Below are positions 52,961-63,553 of a stretch of 64,000 bases of DNA, in pieces. The notes below the pieces were generated by a model. It was given only the letters and a program-made list of their open reading frames with translations, ran no database searches and was not told the origin of the DNA. The stretch is taken from positions 130,446-194,445 of the forward strand of contig ML986645.1 of the NCBI GenBank assembly GCA_010094045.1, given 5' to 3'. Position 1 is the first letter of the stretch, and each line of letters begins with the position of its first letter. The position numbers were made by a program, and so were the translations under genes. The stretch is from Lojkania enalia. Taxonomy: Eukaryota > Ascomycota > Dothideomycetes > Pleosporales.

Positions 52961-55262
52961 CTATATAGTATACCGCGTCTCACTCACATAATCCTTCTTT
53001 GGGCCCTTGACATCATACCGCACTTCCCACCACCTCCCCCGTCCCTCCCCACCCTCCCCATCCCCCGCATTTACCATCCCACCCCCAAACCTCCAACTCG
53101 CAGCATACAGATCCTTGCCACAAAGATGCCGCTCCCGATTCCCAGCCTCCCAACCACCACCCCCACCTTTCCTCTCCACATCCCCCATCTCAACGAACAA
53201 CCCCCCAATTCCACATTCCTTATCCTCTTCGTGGAAATGGACGGCGATGTAAGGACTACCCCCTTCCCCGCCTTCGGCTTCTTTTCTCAAAAGGTAAATA
53301 TACTTGCGTTTAGCGGTGAAGCGGAGATTATTCGTAGTCACAAACTCGCCTTCTTCGGCGTACAGGGCGGCTGATGTGTACACGGAGGAGAGGGACGTGG
53401 GGAGCGTGAGCGGGGTGAATGTTGCGACGCCGGTTACGGTGCCGGAGGGGTGGGTTGGTAAGGTGGATGCTAAGGTTCGGGTGAAGGTCCAGGGGTTGTG
53501 CTCGTTTTGGAGGTTGTGGAAGAGTGTATTCGTGGAAGTGTTTGTTGGCTTCGCGGATCTTCGGGAGGTTGAAGTGTATGCCGCTGAGGGTGTGTTGCCG
53601 TTTAGAAGGGATCCGTTCAGGATGGGAGGCGTGGGGGTTCTGAAAAGGAGTTCTGTAGTAGGCATGTCTAGAGGTGGTTTGACGGAGGCCGAGAGATCGG
53701 GCATTAAGAAGGCGTTTACGGATTGCAGCGTTGCGCGAGATGGATTGAGGAGTGGTGATGAGGTTGTGATCCAGGTAAGTCTTTGCTTTATAAAGGTCTT
53801 GTCGATCTTTCGTCTAACTGGGCGATTGGAGATCTTCCCATTGTCGTCGGTGTAGAGGCAGAGGATGACAAGAGCGGCTCCTACTGCTAGATCATTCCCA
53901 GCGGGTGTGGGATCGCATATCAGGATATTGCCTATTTCTATAGGGAGGGTCTCGAAGAAGGTGGGCAGATGGACAAGTTGCGTTCGGAGGTCTCTTGAGC
54001 CTAATTTCCCCGTTGTGCAATTGAGTTGCAGGTACGTCTTCGTCTTTACGAAGTCCGGGTTTGTGGTCGTCAGTTGGTCTGGCGTGCAGCTAACAATCGC
54101 ATCGTACTGCTCAATGTCGACATTCTGACTCGACGAAATGTAAAGTGTCTGCGTAGGCTTGAGGAGTATTGGAATAGCCTCTTCCCCTTTCTCGTTCTTC
54201 ATCAGTTCTTCAATCAGCCCTGGAAGATCTTCTGCATTAGTAGACAGCATCTGGTCCTTGTTTTCCCAGAATACTTTCGAAGTTAATCCGCACGCCCATG
54301 CTTCCTGGTCATCTGCGGCTCCCTGGATATAGCCACCTTCCGAAGCCTCTCCGCCGTGCACTCGCCTAGAGGCCGTACACAAGACAATCGGGCAAAAATC
54401 CTCAAACACTGGCGGCGATAGCGGCAAACTAGAAGCCTGAGTAACCCAAATCGGACGTAGCGGTTTCCTCAGCTTTCTTCTCATCAACTCGATATCCGGT
54501 TTACAAATCTCCTACCCACATCAGTCAAATATCCAGACACTTAAAAAACCAGTCACATTTTCCTCAAGTCACTTACAAGAAACTGCTTAACAAACCCATC
54601 AACCCTACTCTCAATTTGCACCCGCTCACTCTCCGAGACCGCATTCGGCGGCGTATACAACTCGTACCTCTCCCCAAAAACCGCACGATTAACCACACAG
54701 CACCAAATCGGGATAGTCTTTGACAGCGCATCGGGCATACCTATCCTTATCAGTCCCCCATTTCCAAATCTAGATACACGATATGCATATGGATGTGACA
54801 AATACTACTTACTCTTCCCCCTCCGAGTCGAATCCACAATCACACACCTACAATCCATCAGCCCATCCCATCTCATCCAATGCACTCCAAACCCACAAAT
54901 CTACAGTACTAAACGATGAAGACTTACCCCCCGCTCCCCTCCACCACATCCAAAACCCGCAAATTCAGCCTCCGAAGACTAAACGCCCACTCGCCCACGT
55001 GTCCATCCGTGCTCTTGAAATAACAGCTCTCGCGCTTCATTTCCGGCGGGATGTACCACCCGCCGCACCGCTCGTTAGCGATTAGCGGCAACCCGTACGC
55101 CTCTGCGACCGAGAGAACGAAGCTAGAGTCCTGGGCGATGGAGGAGAGGCGGTTGTGTATGGAAAGCGCGGAGCGCTTGAGAGAGGAGAGGGTTGAGGAG
55201 AGGGTTGAGGAGAGGGATAGGGATTGGGAGGGAAATATTAGATCGGCTTGTGTTAGCGCCAT
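52961..55262 (-). CDS. RIT1: RIT1, initiator tRNA A64 2'-O-ribosyl-phosphate transferase
   Basis: Rit1 adds a phosphoribosyl group to A64 of initiator tRNA-Met, which keeps it out of elongation in fungi and plants. Exons 55262-54928, 54847-54813, 54740-54577 and 54511-52961 sum to 695 codons (694 aa). The N-terminal domain holds SIHNRLSSIAQDSSFVLSVA, LPLIANERCGGWYIPPEM and YFKSTDGHVGEWAFSLRRLN. The second exon, 35 nt, supplies VIVDSTRRGK, joined to SMPDALSKTIPIWCCVVNRA. The C-terminal domain contains the phosphatase-like region (LPIEIGNILICDPTPAGND, SRATLQSVNAFLM). These are hallmark blocks of the family. The protein is longer than yeast Rit1 (about 500 aa), owing partly to long C-terminal Gly/Ser-rich inserts. 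Confidence 0.93.
55186..55216. repeat. 12-bp tandem repeat inside RIT1 N-terminus
   Basis: About 2.6 copies of a GAGAGGGTTGAG unit encode a Ser-Thr-Leu-Ser repeat near residue 20 of RIT1 on the minus strand. Confidence 0.8.
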
Positions 55263-55749
55263 GGCTATTATAGATACTCTTGAAGCTTTGGTTTATGCAA
55301 CATATACTGTTTTGTGTTGGTTTATCAGATGGTATGGAGGGTCGGGTGGTGGTAGGGATCTTGGCGCTAGCGCGGAGCTATAGAAAAATAATTCTGCGGT
55401 GGTACGCGTAGCCGTTGATGGCACAGAGGAAAAGGTCTTCGGCTACAACGATAAGTTCGGTGGTTTGATGAGTAGAGCGACGGGAAGGGACAGAGATAGC
55501 GGTACTGGGGGAGGCCGACCACGTAATGGCGATCTTGGCTTCGAGTCACCAGTGCCAAATATGCATTTTATGAAGAACCACTCAAGTGCCTTCATTCTAT
55601 AACATAAATTCATCACTACATAAAAACTATAGAAAAAATGACAAAAATACCCACATCACCATGCTAGTGTCTCCCCAATGCGATGCAAGGTATCCGAAGC
55701 CGAAGCGCCAAATCCTTTCTCTACTGCGACTCTCATCTAATCTATGCGA
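55263..55749. promoter_or_regulatory. spacer upstream of RIT1
   Basis: About 490 bp between two minus-strand genes. It holds the RIT1 promoter and the 3' end of the glucosidase gene. No ORF with protein features. Confidence 0.5.
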
Positions 55750-58248
55750 TCAACGCAAAGAGAGTTCCAAATCCTCGGAATACGTGCTCGAATACCTCGA
55801 ATCCGCCAACAAGATCTCCAACATAGCATCTAGCAATTCCTGCGGGAGGCCCATGCTCTGCAACCTACTAATGCGAGTGTTCAACGGCTGGTCCGCAATG
55901 ACAGCGAACCAGGCGTTATGTTTATGGTCATAGAAGTAGTTGGTATCACGTAGGATGGTCCAGAGCTTCGAATTTGGATTGATGACATCGAGTTGCGGGT
56001 TAGGACCCAACTCTAGGATGATTGAATTGTTGGTCGGGACAGACCCAATGGTAATCAGCGTGCCATTGTCGACCGGCTGAGTCGCAAATTGAGCAAGTCT
56101 TGCCTTCTTCGACGAGGTCATTACGCAACGGAGCTCCGGCTTCGGCGTGTGGGATATTAGCCTGATTCTCCATTCTCTTAACGTTGGAATACATGGGTCG
56201 TCTGGAGACGTTGGCCCAATCTTCAGGACACCGGCGTCTTGCTTGAATGTTATGGGCGTATAGCTGAAACGAACATTCTCGCCGCCAGACTCGATTCCGC
56301 CTTCTTCGACCATAGAGAAATCACCGTCATCAACGCGGGTGCCTGTTCCGTTGTCCTCAATGAGATTAAACGAGCCGTCCGCGCCGACGACAACAATAAC
56401 CTCGAGCGCTGTCGGGTTAGGTGCACCATTAGGGGGACGATAGGCTGCGTCTAGAGGAACGATCGCACCTTCTGGCGCAAGGACTGGGTATCCGCTCAAG
56501 GGCCGATGAAGTATAAGCTCACGATCACCGTCGTAGACCACACCTGTGAAGATATCAACGAAGCGCTTCTTCGGTGGAAGCCAGGCCTTGACGGCACCAA
56601 GATGTGTTGAATTGGCTCGGGGACTAGTAATAGGCGCCACAATCAGCTCAGTGCCGAAGCGGAACTGATTAGGAACCTTATATGCTTCATCCAACTCAGG
56701 ATAATCCCAGTACATGGGCTGAACAAGTGGTTCATCGTCAGATGCTGAAAGAGCATTCATGGTATAGAGATAGGGTATCAGTCTATGCCGTAGTCGAAGG
56801 TAGTCTTCCATAACTTTGCAAGCTTCTATGTTGAACTCCCACGGCTCTCGAGTGTTGAAGACGTTGTTTGAAGAATGCAATCGGAGGATAGGAGAGAAAC
56901 AACCCAACTGCACCCATCGAGTGGTCAACTCGTCGTCCTTGTAGCCATGCATGTGGCCGCCAATATCATGACTCCACCATGCATATCCGATGTTCGATGC
57001 TGTGGCGGTGAACTCCGGCTGAAAATTCAGGGAATTCCAGGTCATGACCGTGTCTCCAGAAAAGCCAACTTGATAGCGCTGAGCCCCTGGCCCTCCAAAG
57101 CGGGAGAAAATCAGCGGTCGCTGTTGTCCGCGACCAATGTCTAGAAAGTGGAAGTGGTTTAGGACCCAAAGAGGATCAATACCAGGGATTTTGGAATTCC
57201 TGCCTTGCTGCCAGTCAATCCACCAGAAGTCTACGCCATCTGCCTCATGCTCATGGTGCACAATATCAAAATAAGCGTCTATAAACCTCTTGTAAGTACA
57301 GTCAAACTCAACCGGATCTTCAGTCGCTGGATCGATGCCCATATACCGAGCAACTTCCGGATACTGTTTCTCATGTCCTCGTATGCCGTCTGCTGGATGC
57401 ACATTCAGGGTTACTTTGAGGTTGCGATCATGGAGTTCCTGCAAGAATGCGGGCGGGTTTGGGAACAGAGCCGTATTCCAAGTATACCCGGTCCACCCAC
57501 TCCCGAACCGAGAAGGAATTTGTACCAAATGCCAGTCCATGTCGATAACGGCGACATTGAGAGGTACATCGTCCCTATCCAAATGATTCATGAGTGCGAT
57601 ATACTCATCCCTGTCGTATGGATGGTAGCGGCTCCACCAGTTCCCCATTGCAAAACGTGGTAGCAACGGCTGGCTCCCGGAGACTGCATAAAAGGCCCTG
57701 ACAGCCTCGCGATAGTCGTGACCGTACAAGAAGATGTATCCGTCGCTTCTGTCTCCCGACCGTCGCGGAGCAATCCATCCGTTGCTCTCAAAAAGCATGG
57801 ACTTCGAATCGTCAATCACAGCGACACCCTCCCTTGAAAGAACGCCCTCGCCCATGTTCGTTCTTCCGTCTACCATGTCCAGGGTACGCACAGTACCGCC
57901 TAGGTTAGAAACAGACTGGCCGTACGCCCATTTTGTTGTCACATTCCCCTTCAGCTGGACCACAAAGCCTTCTGAGCTGAACTTCTTCTTGTTGTATAAT
58001 ACGTGGAAGCGCTTCGTGACGATCTCGATGCCCTCCTGCCCGCGGTCCCAGGTGTAGTAGTCGGGGACGGTCAATTCGCGGCGCACAGCGAATGTAGAGG
58101 CTCGGTCCTCGAAAATGCCATCCTCGGCCCACTCAAATCGCAGGAGTCCATCGGTGAGGATGGTGAATCGGTACTTCTCGCCCGCGACAATGGCATCTGG
58201 ATGCGCGATCGGGCGGGTCTTGAAGTCGTAGCGCGCGGGCTTGCTCAT
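55750..58248 (-). CDS. GH31 alpha-glucosidase-type hydrolase, no signal peptide
   Basis: A single-exon frame of 832 aa from ATG 58248. GH31 hallmarks are intact: GNWWSRYHPYDRDEYIALMN at the domain start, NVAVIDMDWHL, VDFWWIDWQQG with the nucleophile aspartate (about residue 343), and RYQVGFSGDTVMTWNSL with the acid/base aspartate (about residue 398). FTATASNIGYAWWSHDIGGH and SPILRLHSSNN follow, then a proximal/distal beta-domain. The N-terminus (MSKPARYDFKTRPIAHP) has no signal peptide or membrane segment, so the enzyme probably acts inside the cell, like the AgdC-type branch and unlike secreted fungal maltases. Substrate is likely an alpha-glucoside or xyloside; the exact linkage cannot be read here. 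Length is normal. Confidence 0.93.
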   Translation of the reverse strand: MSKPARYDFKTRPIAHPDAIVAGEKYRFTILTDGLLRFEWAEDGIFEDRASTFAVRRELTVPDYYTWDRGQEGIEIVTKRFHVLYNKKKFSSEGFVVQLKGNVTTKWAYGQSVSNLGGTVRTLDMVDGRTNMGEGVLSREGVAVIDDSKSMLFESNGWIAPRRSGDRSDGYIFLYGHDYREAVRAFYAVSGSQPLLPRFAMGNWWSRYHPYDRDEYIALMNHLDRDDVPLNVAVIDMDWHLVQIPSRFGSGWTGYTWNTALFPNPPAFLQELHDRNLKVTLNVHPADGIRGHEKQYPEVARYMGIDPATEDPVEFDCTYKRFIDAYFDIVHHEHEADGVDFWWIDWQQGRNSKIPGIDPLWVLNHFHFLDIGRGQQRPLIFSRFGGPGAQRYQVGFSGDTVMTWNSLNFQPEFTATASNIGYAWWSHDIGGHMHGYKDDELTTRWVQLGCFSPILRLHSSNNVFNTREPWEFNIEACKVMEDYLRLRHRLIPYLYTMNALSASDDEPLVQPMYWDYPELDEAYKVPNQFRFGTELIVAPITSPRANSTHLGAVKAWLPPKKRFVDIFTGVVYDGDRELILHRPLSGYPVLAPEGAIVPLDAAYRPPNGAPNPTALEVIVVVGADGSFNLIEDNGTGTRVDDGDFSMVEEGGIESGGENVRFSYTPITFKQDAGVLKIGPTSPDDPCIPTLREWRIRLISHTPKPELRCVMTSSKKARLAQFATQPVDNGTLITIGSVPTNNSIILELGPNPQLDVINPNSKLWTILRDTNYFYDHKHNAWFAVIADQPLNTRISRLQSMGLPQELLDAMLEILLADSRYSSTYSEDLELSLR

Positions 58249-59140
58249 ATTGATGGAGGGAAGGCTTGCCTCTGACCTCTACGGAGAGACCTGAGGGGGA
58301 GCTTAGGCATGGTGGAGATTCGATCGGCGCTGTCGCTGATCGCTGTAAATAGAGAAAGCTCGGACAAGTATCAAGGACCCGGTCAGCGCTCGTGACCTCG
58401 GCCAATCGTGTCATGCGACTCGATGTCTTTTCTCCCCCGGCTCCACTTCTATATGGCGTTACTAGACGGCGCCAATATGCAGGCCTATTCGGATGGTGGC
58501 ACATAAAAGAGGCGTACGATTGTTCACGCGCACTGCATCATTCACCCCGATAGCAAGACCGTTCCTGCATGAGTGTGTGGGGAGCGGCTTCTTCCCCGCA
58601 ATCAACCACCGACCTCGACCTCCAACACCAGCCCATTGGCAGCGCCATTTCATCACTCGACATAATCCGCATTCGCGACTGATGAGGCCATGTCGCAGTG
58701 CTGAGCGACACGCCTACAGGGGCAGGTATGCTCTATGCGACTGTAGATACAGTCTATGGACTCCTCCCCGGCTTTTGACGGCCCTCTGTACGCTCACGCT
58801 TGGCCATCAGCCGCCACTGTCAAGCCTCACCTTCCAATTTAGGGCACCTTTTCAGGTTTATAGATATTACAGTAAGTCAATAGACGGTCATTATACATGT
58901 TTGCAACTACTCAAGTTGGGCTACACTGGACCATGTCAACGCTGTCCTTCCCGTTCTGACTACTGGGATGGAGCAGATGACTGCAAAATATACATTATTC
59001 ACGCAATCGTGATAAGATTGAATGCCACACCTACATATATGCACGCTCCGCATTAAAGTCCCCCGGATAATCGAGCAAAGACGCTCAACACGCAATCCAG
59101 TCTCGAACGTTGTGATCCGTTCTAGCCCCTCGTCCGTGTC
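58249..59140. promoter_or_regulatory. spacer upstream of the GH31 gene
   Basis: About 890 bp between two minus-strand genes. It holds the GH31 promoter and the 3' end of the F-box-like gene. A 187-aa plus-strand frame (58493-59056) has no recognisable features and is probably chance. Confidence 0.45.
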
Positions 59141-60181
59141 TCAACCCGAGTAATCTGAGACCACATGTGCCTTCCACCTATCCATATCTCCTAGTCGAAG
59201 CTCGATCCTATTGAACTTGTACCTCATCAAAGGCTTACATTTAGACCGAAAATTCTTAATCTGCTGTTCCGTCTCCATAACAACAATGACCTTCTCGGCC
59301 TCAAATAGCGACACAATCCCCGCAATAACCTTCGGTGCCTTTAGTGAAACCCAAGCCATCGAGTTTGTCAATTTAGGATGACTCGGCAACCCCGTGAAGT
59401 GGGAAGCAAGAATAGTGTCGTCGAGGGTGACGATATGAAAAGTTGCCAGCCTCAGGCCCTTCAAGCTGCGAGCAAATTTCTCGAACCGATTATAGCCGTT
59501 TCTGATGTATGCAAAGTTGTTGTCAATTTGAATGTTGATCGGGATGTCTATCTTCCTGATCGACGCATAGGCGAAAGTGCTCAGATGATCCAGCGCGAAT
59601 ATCGACGCCGAGAAGCGGTAAGGGAACTTGTAGTGCCAATAGCTATGCAGTACTACATCAACGCTCTTCCACAGCGCTTCCTCGGCCTCGTCATGCAACA
59701 GCTTGTTGATGAGAAATAAACTCTGCACGTTTGGCCTCCCTGACGTATGCCATGGCGTTTCCTGGATATAAAGGTGAGTAGATGATCCGAATGTCTCGAC
59801 AAACGCGTTCCTGAATAGGATGCGGAATATCTGGACTCGGAGCTCGGGCGGGATATTGAGGATGTAGCAGGGACCTTTTGGAGCAAACTTGGGGTCCTCG
59901 ACGTCGTCCATATACATAGTGGCGTCGTAGTGACGGTCCTTAAGGTATCTAAATGGTTCGAAATTGTAGTGGCTCTTGATATAATCGAAGTCAGCATGGT
60001 ACTTCATGACGGCCTCAGCTCGAATGATGGCCTCGTCACCCAGTGGTTTGAGTGGTATGAACCGGGGATTGTCAGTAGCATTAGACATCGTATGATACCT
60101 TGCAGGCTTTTTTTTCGACGGGATCTTCTTAAATCGTATTAATCCTTTAAGTGCCAGTATAAGTGAGGTGAGCCCGGCCAT
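59141..60181 (-). CDS. F-box-like hypothetical protein
   Basis: A single exon of 346 aa from ATG 60181; an internal ATG (SNATDNPRF) about 31 codons later is an alternative start. The central LNIPPELRVQIFRILFRNAF is the F-box-like/2EXR signature placed after an ~100-residue N-terminal tail. The following FLINKLLHDEAEEALWKSVD block is typical of this fungal group. The C-terminal third reads like alternating helices and strands with no known motif. It is not closely similar to the two tandem 2EXR-like genes at 15-17 kb, whose signature lies right at the N-terminus. Function unknown. Confidence 0.7.
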   Translation of the reverse strand: MAGLTSLILALKGLIRFKKIPSKKKPARYHTMSNATDNPRFIPLKPLGDEAIIRAEAVMKYHADFDYIKSHYNFEPFRYLKDRHYDATMYMDDVEDPKFAPKGPCYILNIPPELRVQIFRILFRNAFVETFGSSTHLYIQETPWHTSGRPNVQSLFLINKLLHDEAEEALWKSVDVVLHSYWHYKFPYRFSASIFALDHLSTFAYASIRKIDIPINIQIDNNFAYIRNGYNRFEKFARSLKGLRLATFHIVTLDDTILASHFTGLPSHPKLTNSMAWVSLKAPKVIAGIVSLFEAEKVIVVMETEQQIKNFRSKCKPLMRYKFNRIELRLGDMDRWKAHVVSDYSG

Positions 60182-61974
60182 CTTAAGTGCTCGCGGTACA
60201 CAGCACCCACGTGACGCTACACGAGAACATTAGCTCATGGAATTTCTGGCTTTTGCTATCGTCGTGAAACAATATGTGGCCAAATGCGTAGTTAGAAGCG
60301 CGAAGGTAGAGTGCGTACGGGGCCAAAGTGCTTGTAGGATTGTCAAAAGTTGGATTGCAAAGTGAGGTGAAGGTGAAGCACTGCCCTGCCCCCCAGCTAT
60401 TAGTACCTAATTGAACTGAGGCAAGGCTGCACCACCACAACCTTATTATTCTAGCCCGCACAGCTCCGCTCGTATTTTCTAGGCATCAACGTAACCTTAT
60501 CCGCCTTACAGTTCTGCTAATATGGTGCTTATAGCATGTTGAAAAATAAAGATATCATTATTAGGCGAAAGTAAAGTATTAGCATGATTCTCTAATATTG
60601 GTGGTAGATTAGACCGATTAGCCACGATCACTAAAGATCGGAGGGCGTTCACTCGATATTGGTGACCGTTTTGGGTGGCACTATTCAAAGCAAGAGTCCC
60701 AACATCCCTCCTTGCATGCCACAGCCAGTTCCACATAGCGTATCTTGTTGCGTTTAGCGGCCGTCCGAGTGGCTGAGAAGCAAAGAATTTCCCGACTCAC
60801 GGTATCTGAAATCGAAAGCTGAATGCTATAATGTTAAAACGTGAACCTTAGTCTCAAAACCAGTATAAAGCCATATACCATCCCATCATTCCTACTCTCC
60901 CACCTCTCCCACCTCTTCCTCCACCCCACCCTAATCCCACTCTACTACCCGTCCCTCCCCCACTCCTCCCTATACACCTCCGTCTATCTCACATTAAACC
61001 CAATCCCCCAAATTCAATCCTTACGGCCTACTTCCAACAATTCCCTCCCCCCCGCCCCCAATAAAACCATCCCTCAAGCCTGAATTCTTGGTAAACTTGC
61101 ACCAATTACCAACCTCCGCAACGCGGCTCTTCACCTTAGTTCACTCGTAGTCGTCGAAGTCTTTCACTTCCTTGCCCCGCTTTGACTGCTCTTTCGGATC
61201 GGGTGGGCGAGGATGCGGAAGCCTGAGTCGGGATCATGGAAGTAGAGTCTTTTGCAAAACATGTAGAACTACTTGGCATAATTGAACATTACTGAAGACT
61301 CATATTTGGAGAGGATGATGACGGATTCAAGAAAATAATTTGATGAGGTTGGGGACGCCACTGACAGAGCACACTAAAGTGAGTCTTGTTCAGGAGACAG
61401 AAGAACACTGTATTGGATGGGATAGTTTGTTCCTTTGTATGGCAGCCAGGCTTGTGTGCTTTTCGTTTTGGAGGCATTTATGATGCTTGTCGAATGTTAA
61501 TCGATTTCCGCTGGGTGGTCGGGATATGTTAGACACTGCTCGTTATATAACATGAAATGCCAGCTTCAGTGTTATCCCCCGTGGTTCACAGTGTCCTGGG
61601 CTTACCAATGCGGATGCGTGCCGGCTGCAATATAATGCGATCAAGGTCGTTCAAAACTAATACTTGGCCATGCCGTGTAGATAGGAATACTTGAGATGAA
61701 AAGCTGTCTCATACGAGTAATATGAAAGATGAGTTGGAGGGCCTGAGTCATGAATGATGTAGAATTGTGGTAGCACGAGCGTATAGACCATGGTTTGACA
61801 TAATTAAACAGGAAAGAGACACACCTCATCTACGTAAGCGCCCTCAGTCATAGCAGAGCCGTATGCAGGTATCATGCATGGGATATCATAGGATAAAGAC
61901 CAAACGCCAGCAATTCTTCAAAATCAATAATGAAAAGCTAAGCGGTCATTCGTCGAGCTCGCTTAGAACTACGA
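60182..61974. other. gene-free 1.8-kb spacer
   Basis: No supported gene. The left part is AT-rich. The plus strand at 60890-61080 is strongly pyrimidine-rich, giving a Pro/Ser/Tyr-rich chance frame. A short stretch near 60760 resembles a tRNA 5' half but lacks a proper B box (see rejected). The left edge contains the promoter of the F-box-like gene and the right edge the 3' end of the hydrolase gene. Confidence 0.55.
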
Positions 61975-63168
61975 TCAGAGGTCCCATTGCTCCTCTTCCT
62001 CAATCTCCGCGCTTCCAGGGCCCCTAAGTGCAAGGTCTTCCAGTAATAACTTAGCAATGAGCGCGTGTCCTCTTGGTCTCAGGTGGAAGACTCTCTTCCA
62101 AGCGTCCGGTAACAGCCAGTGGATGGTGTCACCCAACCAATCCTCTTCCCGGATCTTTGACTTGTTCACGAATCCCATATCTGGATCAAATTCCCAGTCG
62201 GGATGTTCCTGCAATGTTTTGTTGATTCGTTCCCCGATGTCGCCTTCGAAAGAGCCCTTTGGAACGTCATCGCCAGTCCTATTGTTCATCTCTGTTCTAT
62301 TCTCCCCCGAATCTACCGTGGCCCACTCGTAGAAATCGAGCTCTACGCGATTTGGATCCGGTTCTTGGATACCAGGCTCACAATACCGGCCTCGATTTTT
62401 TTCGATTAGGTAGTCGTAGTCGATGAATCGAACATTCGTACCAGCAGCTTCGACTACTTCCCGTAGTACATCGTTGACTTCAACGACCAACTCATTGAGC
62501 GCCTTACGTAGTTTAAGCGTTAAATACTCTTTCTTCTCGTCGCACTCAATGTCCTTCCATACAGACCATGTTACATTGTCGCACAAGCCGTCTTCTGCTC
62601 CGAAGAAGCCCGCATAGCCCGTGACGTAGATGAGGCCGCGATCTTCGTTCATATTAGGTTTGACGGCATCGAGGACCCGTGTTACGTTTCGATACAAGCG
62701 ATCTTTAGCCGCAATCTTCTCCCGAGCCTCCTTTATGGCGGACTCACAGTCCTTAGAGCCGCCCTTGAAAAACTGATAAATGCAATCGGATATTATGGGC
62801 GTGATGCCAATATCATTGCCACCGGCAGATATGGTAAGGAGGTCGAGGTCACGCTCAAGAAATGGGATCTGGCTCTCGAGAATTTGCGGTGTCGCGGCTC
62901 CGGAACAAGCGAGGAACTGGTGCTTTCTGTGTGGATTATCGCCCAAGAGGGAGGACTGGAGAAGATGAGGGTATGACTTGTCATAGCGGCTACATCCCCA
63001 GTCTATCCGGCTGCCAGCGCCTAGTCCAGCAGCGTAGCTGTCACCTATAGATGCAAACTTCTGGATCCACTGAAATCGGCGAGCATCCTCCTTCGAAGAA
63101 GCTTGTCTAGTAGGGACCAGGGACGACACAACGGGACCAAGGCACAAGAAGAAAGCTATAAAAAGCAT
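61975..63168 (-). CDS. secreted SGNH/GDSL-type lipase or esterase
   Basis: I start the protein at ATG 63168 (397 aa), because the frame further up has no ATG. The start encodes a signal peptide, MLFIAFFLCLGPVVSS. The four SGNH blocks are visible: FASIGDSYAAGLGAG with catalytic Ser44, the block II glycine in QFLACSGAATPQIL, block III TISAGGNDIG, and block V FHLRPRGHALIAKLLLED with the catalytic histidine. The central part holds several cysteines (CDNVTWSVWKDIEC, DCIYQF) that can form disulphides, as expected outside the cell, and several N-glycosylation sites (NVT, NRT, NKT). The substrate, possibly an ester of lipid or cell-wall polysaccharide, cannot be read from the sequence. Confidence 0.88.
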   Translation of the reverse strand: MLFIAFFLCLGPVVSSLVPTRQASSKEDARRFQWIQKFASIGDSYAAGLGAGSRIDWGCSRYDKSYPHLLQSSLLGDNPHRKHQFLACSGAATPQILESQIPFLERDLDLLTISAGGNDIGITPIISDCIYQFFKGGSKDCESAIKEAREKIAAKDRLYRNVTRVLDAVKPNMNEDRGLIYVTGYAGFFGAEDGLCDNVTWSVWKDIECDEKKEYLTLKLRKALNELVVEVNDVLREVVEAAGTNVRFIDYDYLIEKNRGRYCEPGIQEPDPNRVELDFYEWATVDSGENRTEMNNRTGDDVPKGSFEGDIGERINKTLQEHPDWEFDPDMGFVNKSKIREEDWLGDTIHWLLPDAWKRVFHLRPRGHALIAKLLLEDLALRGPGSAEIEEEEQWDL

Positions 63169-63553
63169 AGCGACTAAAGTGTAGGAGCTAGAAGTGAACA
63201 AAGAGAGCACTGCAGGGTAGAGATCAAGTAATGAAAGGAGACATTAGAGCGCTTGTTGTGCAATGTAGAACGCACGGTTGTAACTATCAAGCATGCGGAT
63301 GATGAGTCGTTTATCTTTGTCGGTGCCTAGCTGTGCTTTGGAGTAGGATTCGGGGGCACGCGGGGCAATCGAGTGGCTGACGTTGCCCCGTCCAAACATC
63401 GCCAACGCCCATTGCCCGTCGTGCCACTCCTTCCTTGTATGTAACCGGATTACACACCACTTCAATCGCCTCTGCGAACCCATCATCGCGAGTCGAGGCA
63501 GAGAGATCCGTCGCTTTGATGTGCTTTGTTCGAACACTTCCGAAGCTCGCACT
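63169..63553. promoter_or_regulatory. spacer between the hydrolase and UreF genes
   Basis: About 385 bp after the UreF stop and before the hydrolase start on the same strand. A minus-strand frame (63552-63244, no ATG at its head) lies within it and ends IRMLDSYNRAFYIAQQAL. It reads somewhat like protein but has no known match in my view. Confidence 0.4.

Noticed and set aside
58493..59056. A 187-aa plus-strand ORF in the GH31 upstream spacer
   Set aside because: No ATG-context support, no domain, Arg/His/Pro-rich chance composition.
60755..60840. A tRNA-like 5' half (GTCCGAGTGGCTGAGAAGC) resembling Leu/Ser tRNA D-arm
   Set aside because: No proper B box (only a weak AATCGAAAG) and no complementary acceptor end were found. 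At best a decayed tRNA or SINE head.
60841..61083. An 80-aa plus-strand ORF
   Set aside because: It is produced by a pyrimidine-rich tract; composition is Pro/Ser/Tyr/Leu with no domain, signal or conserved pattern.
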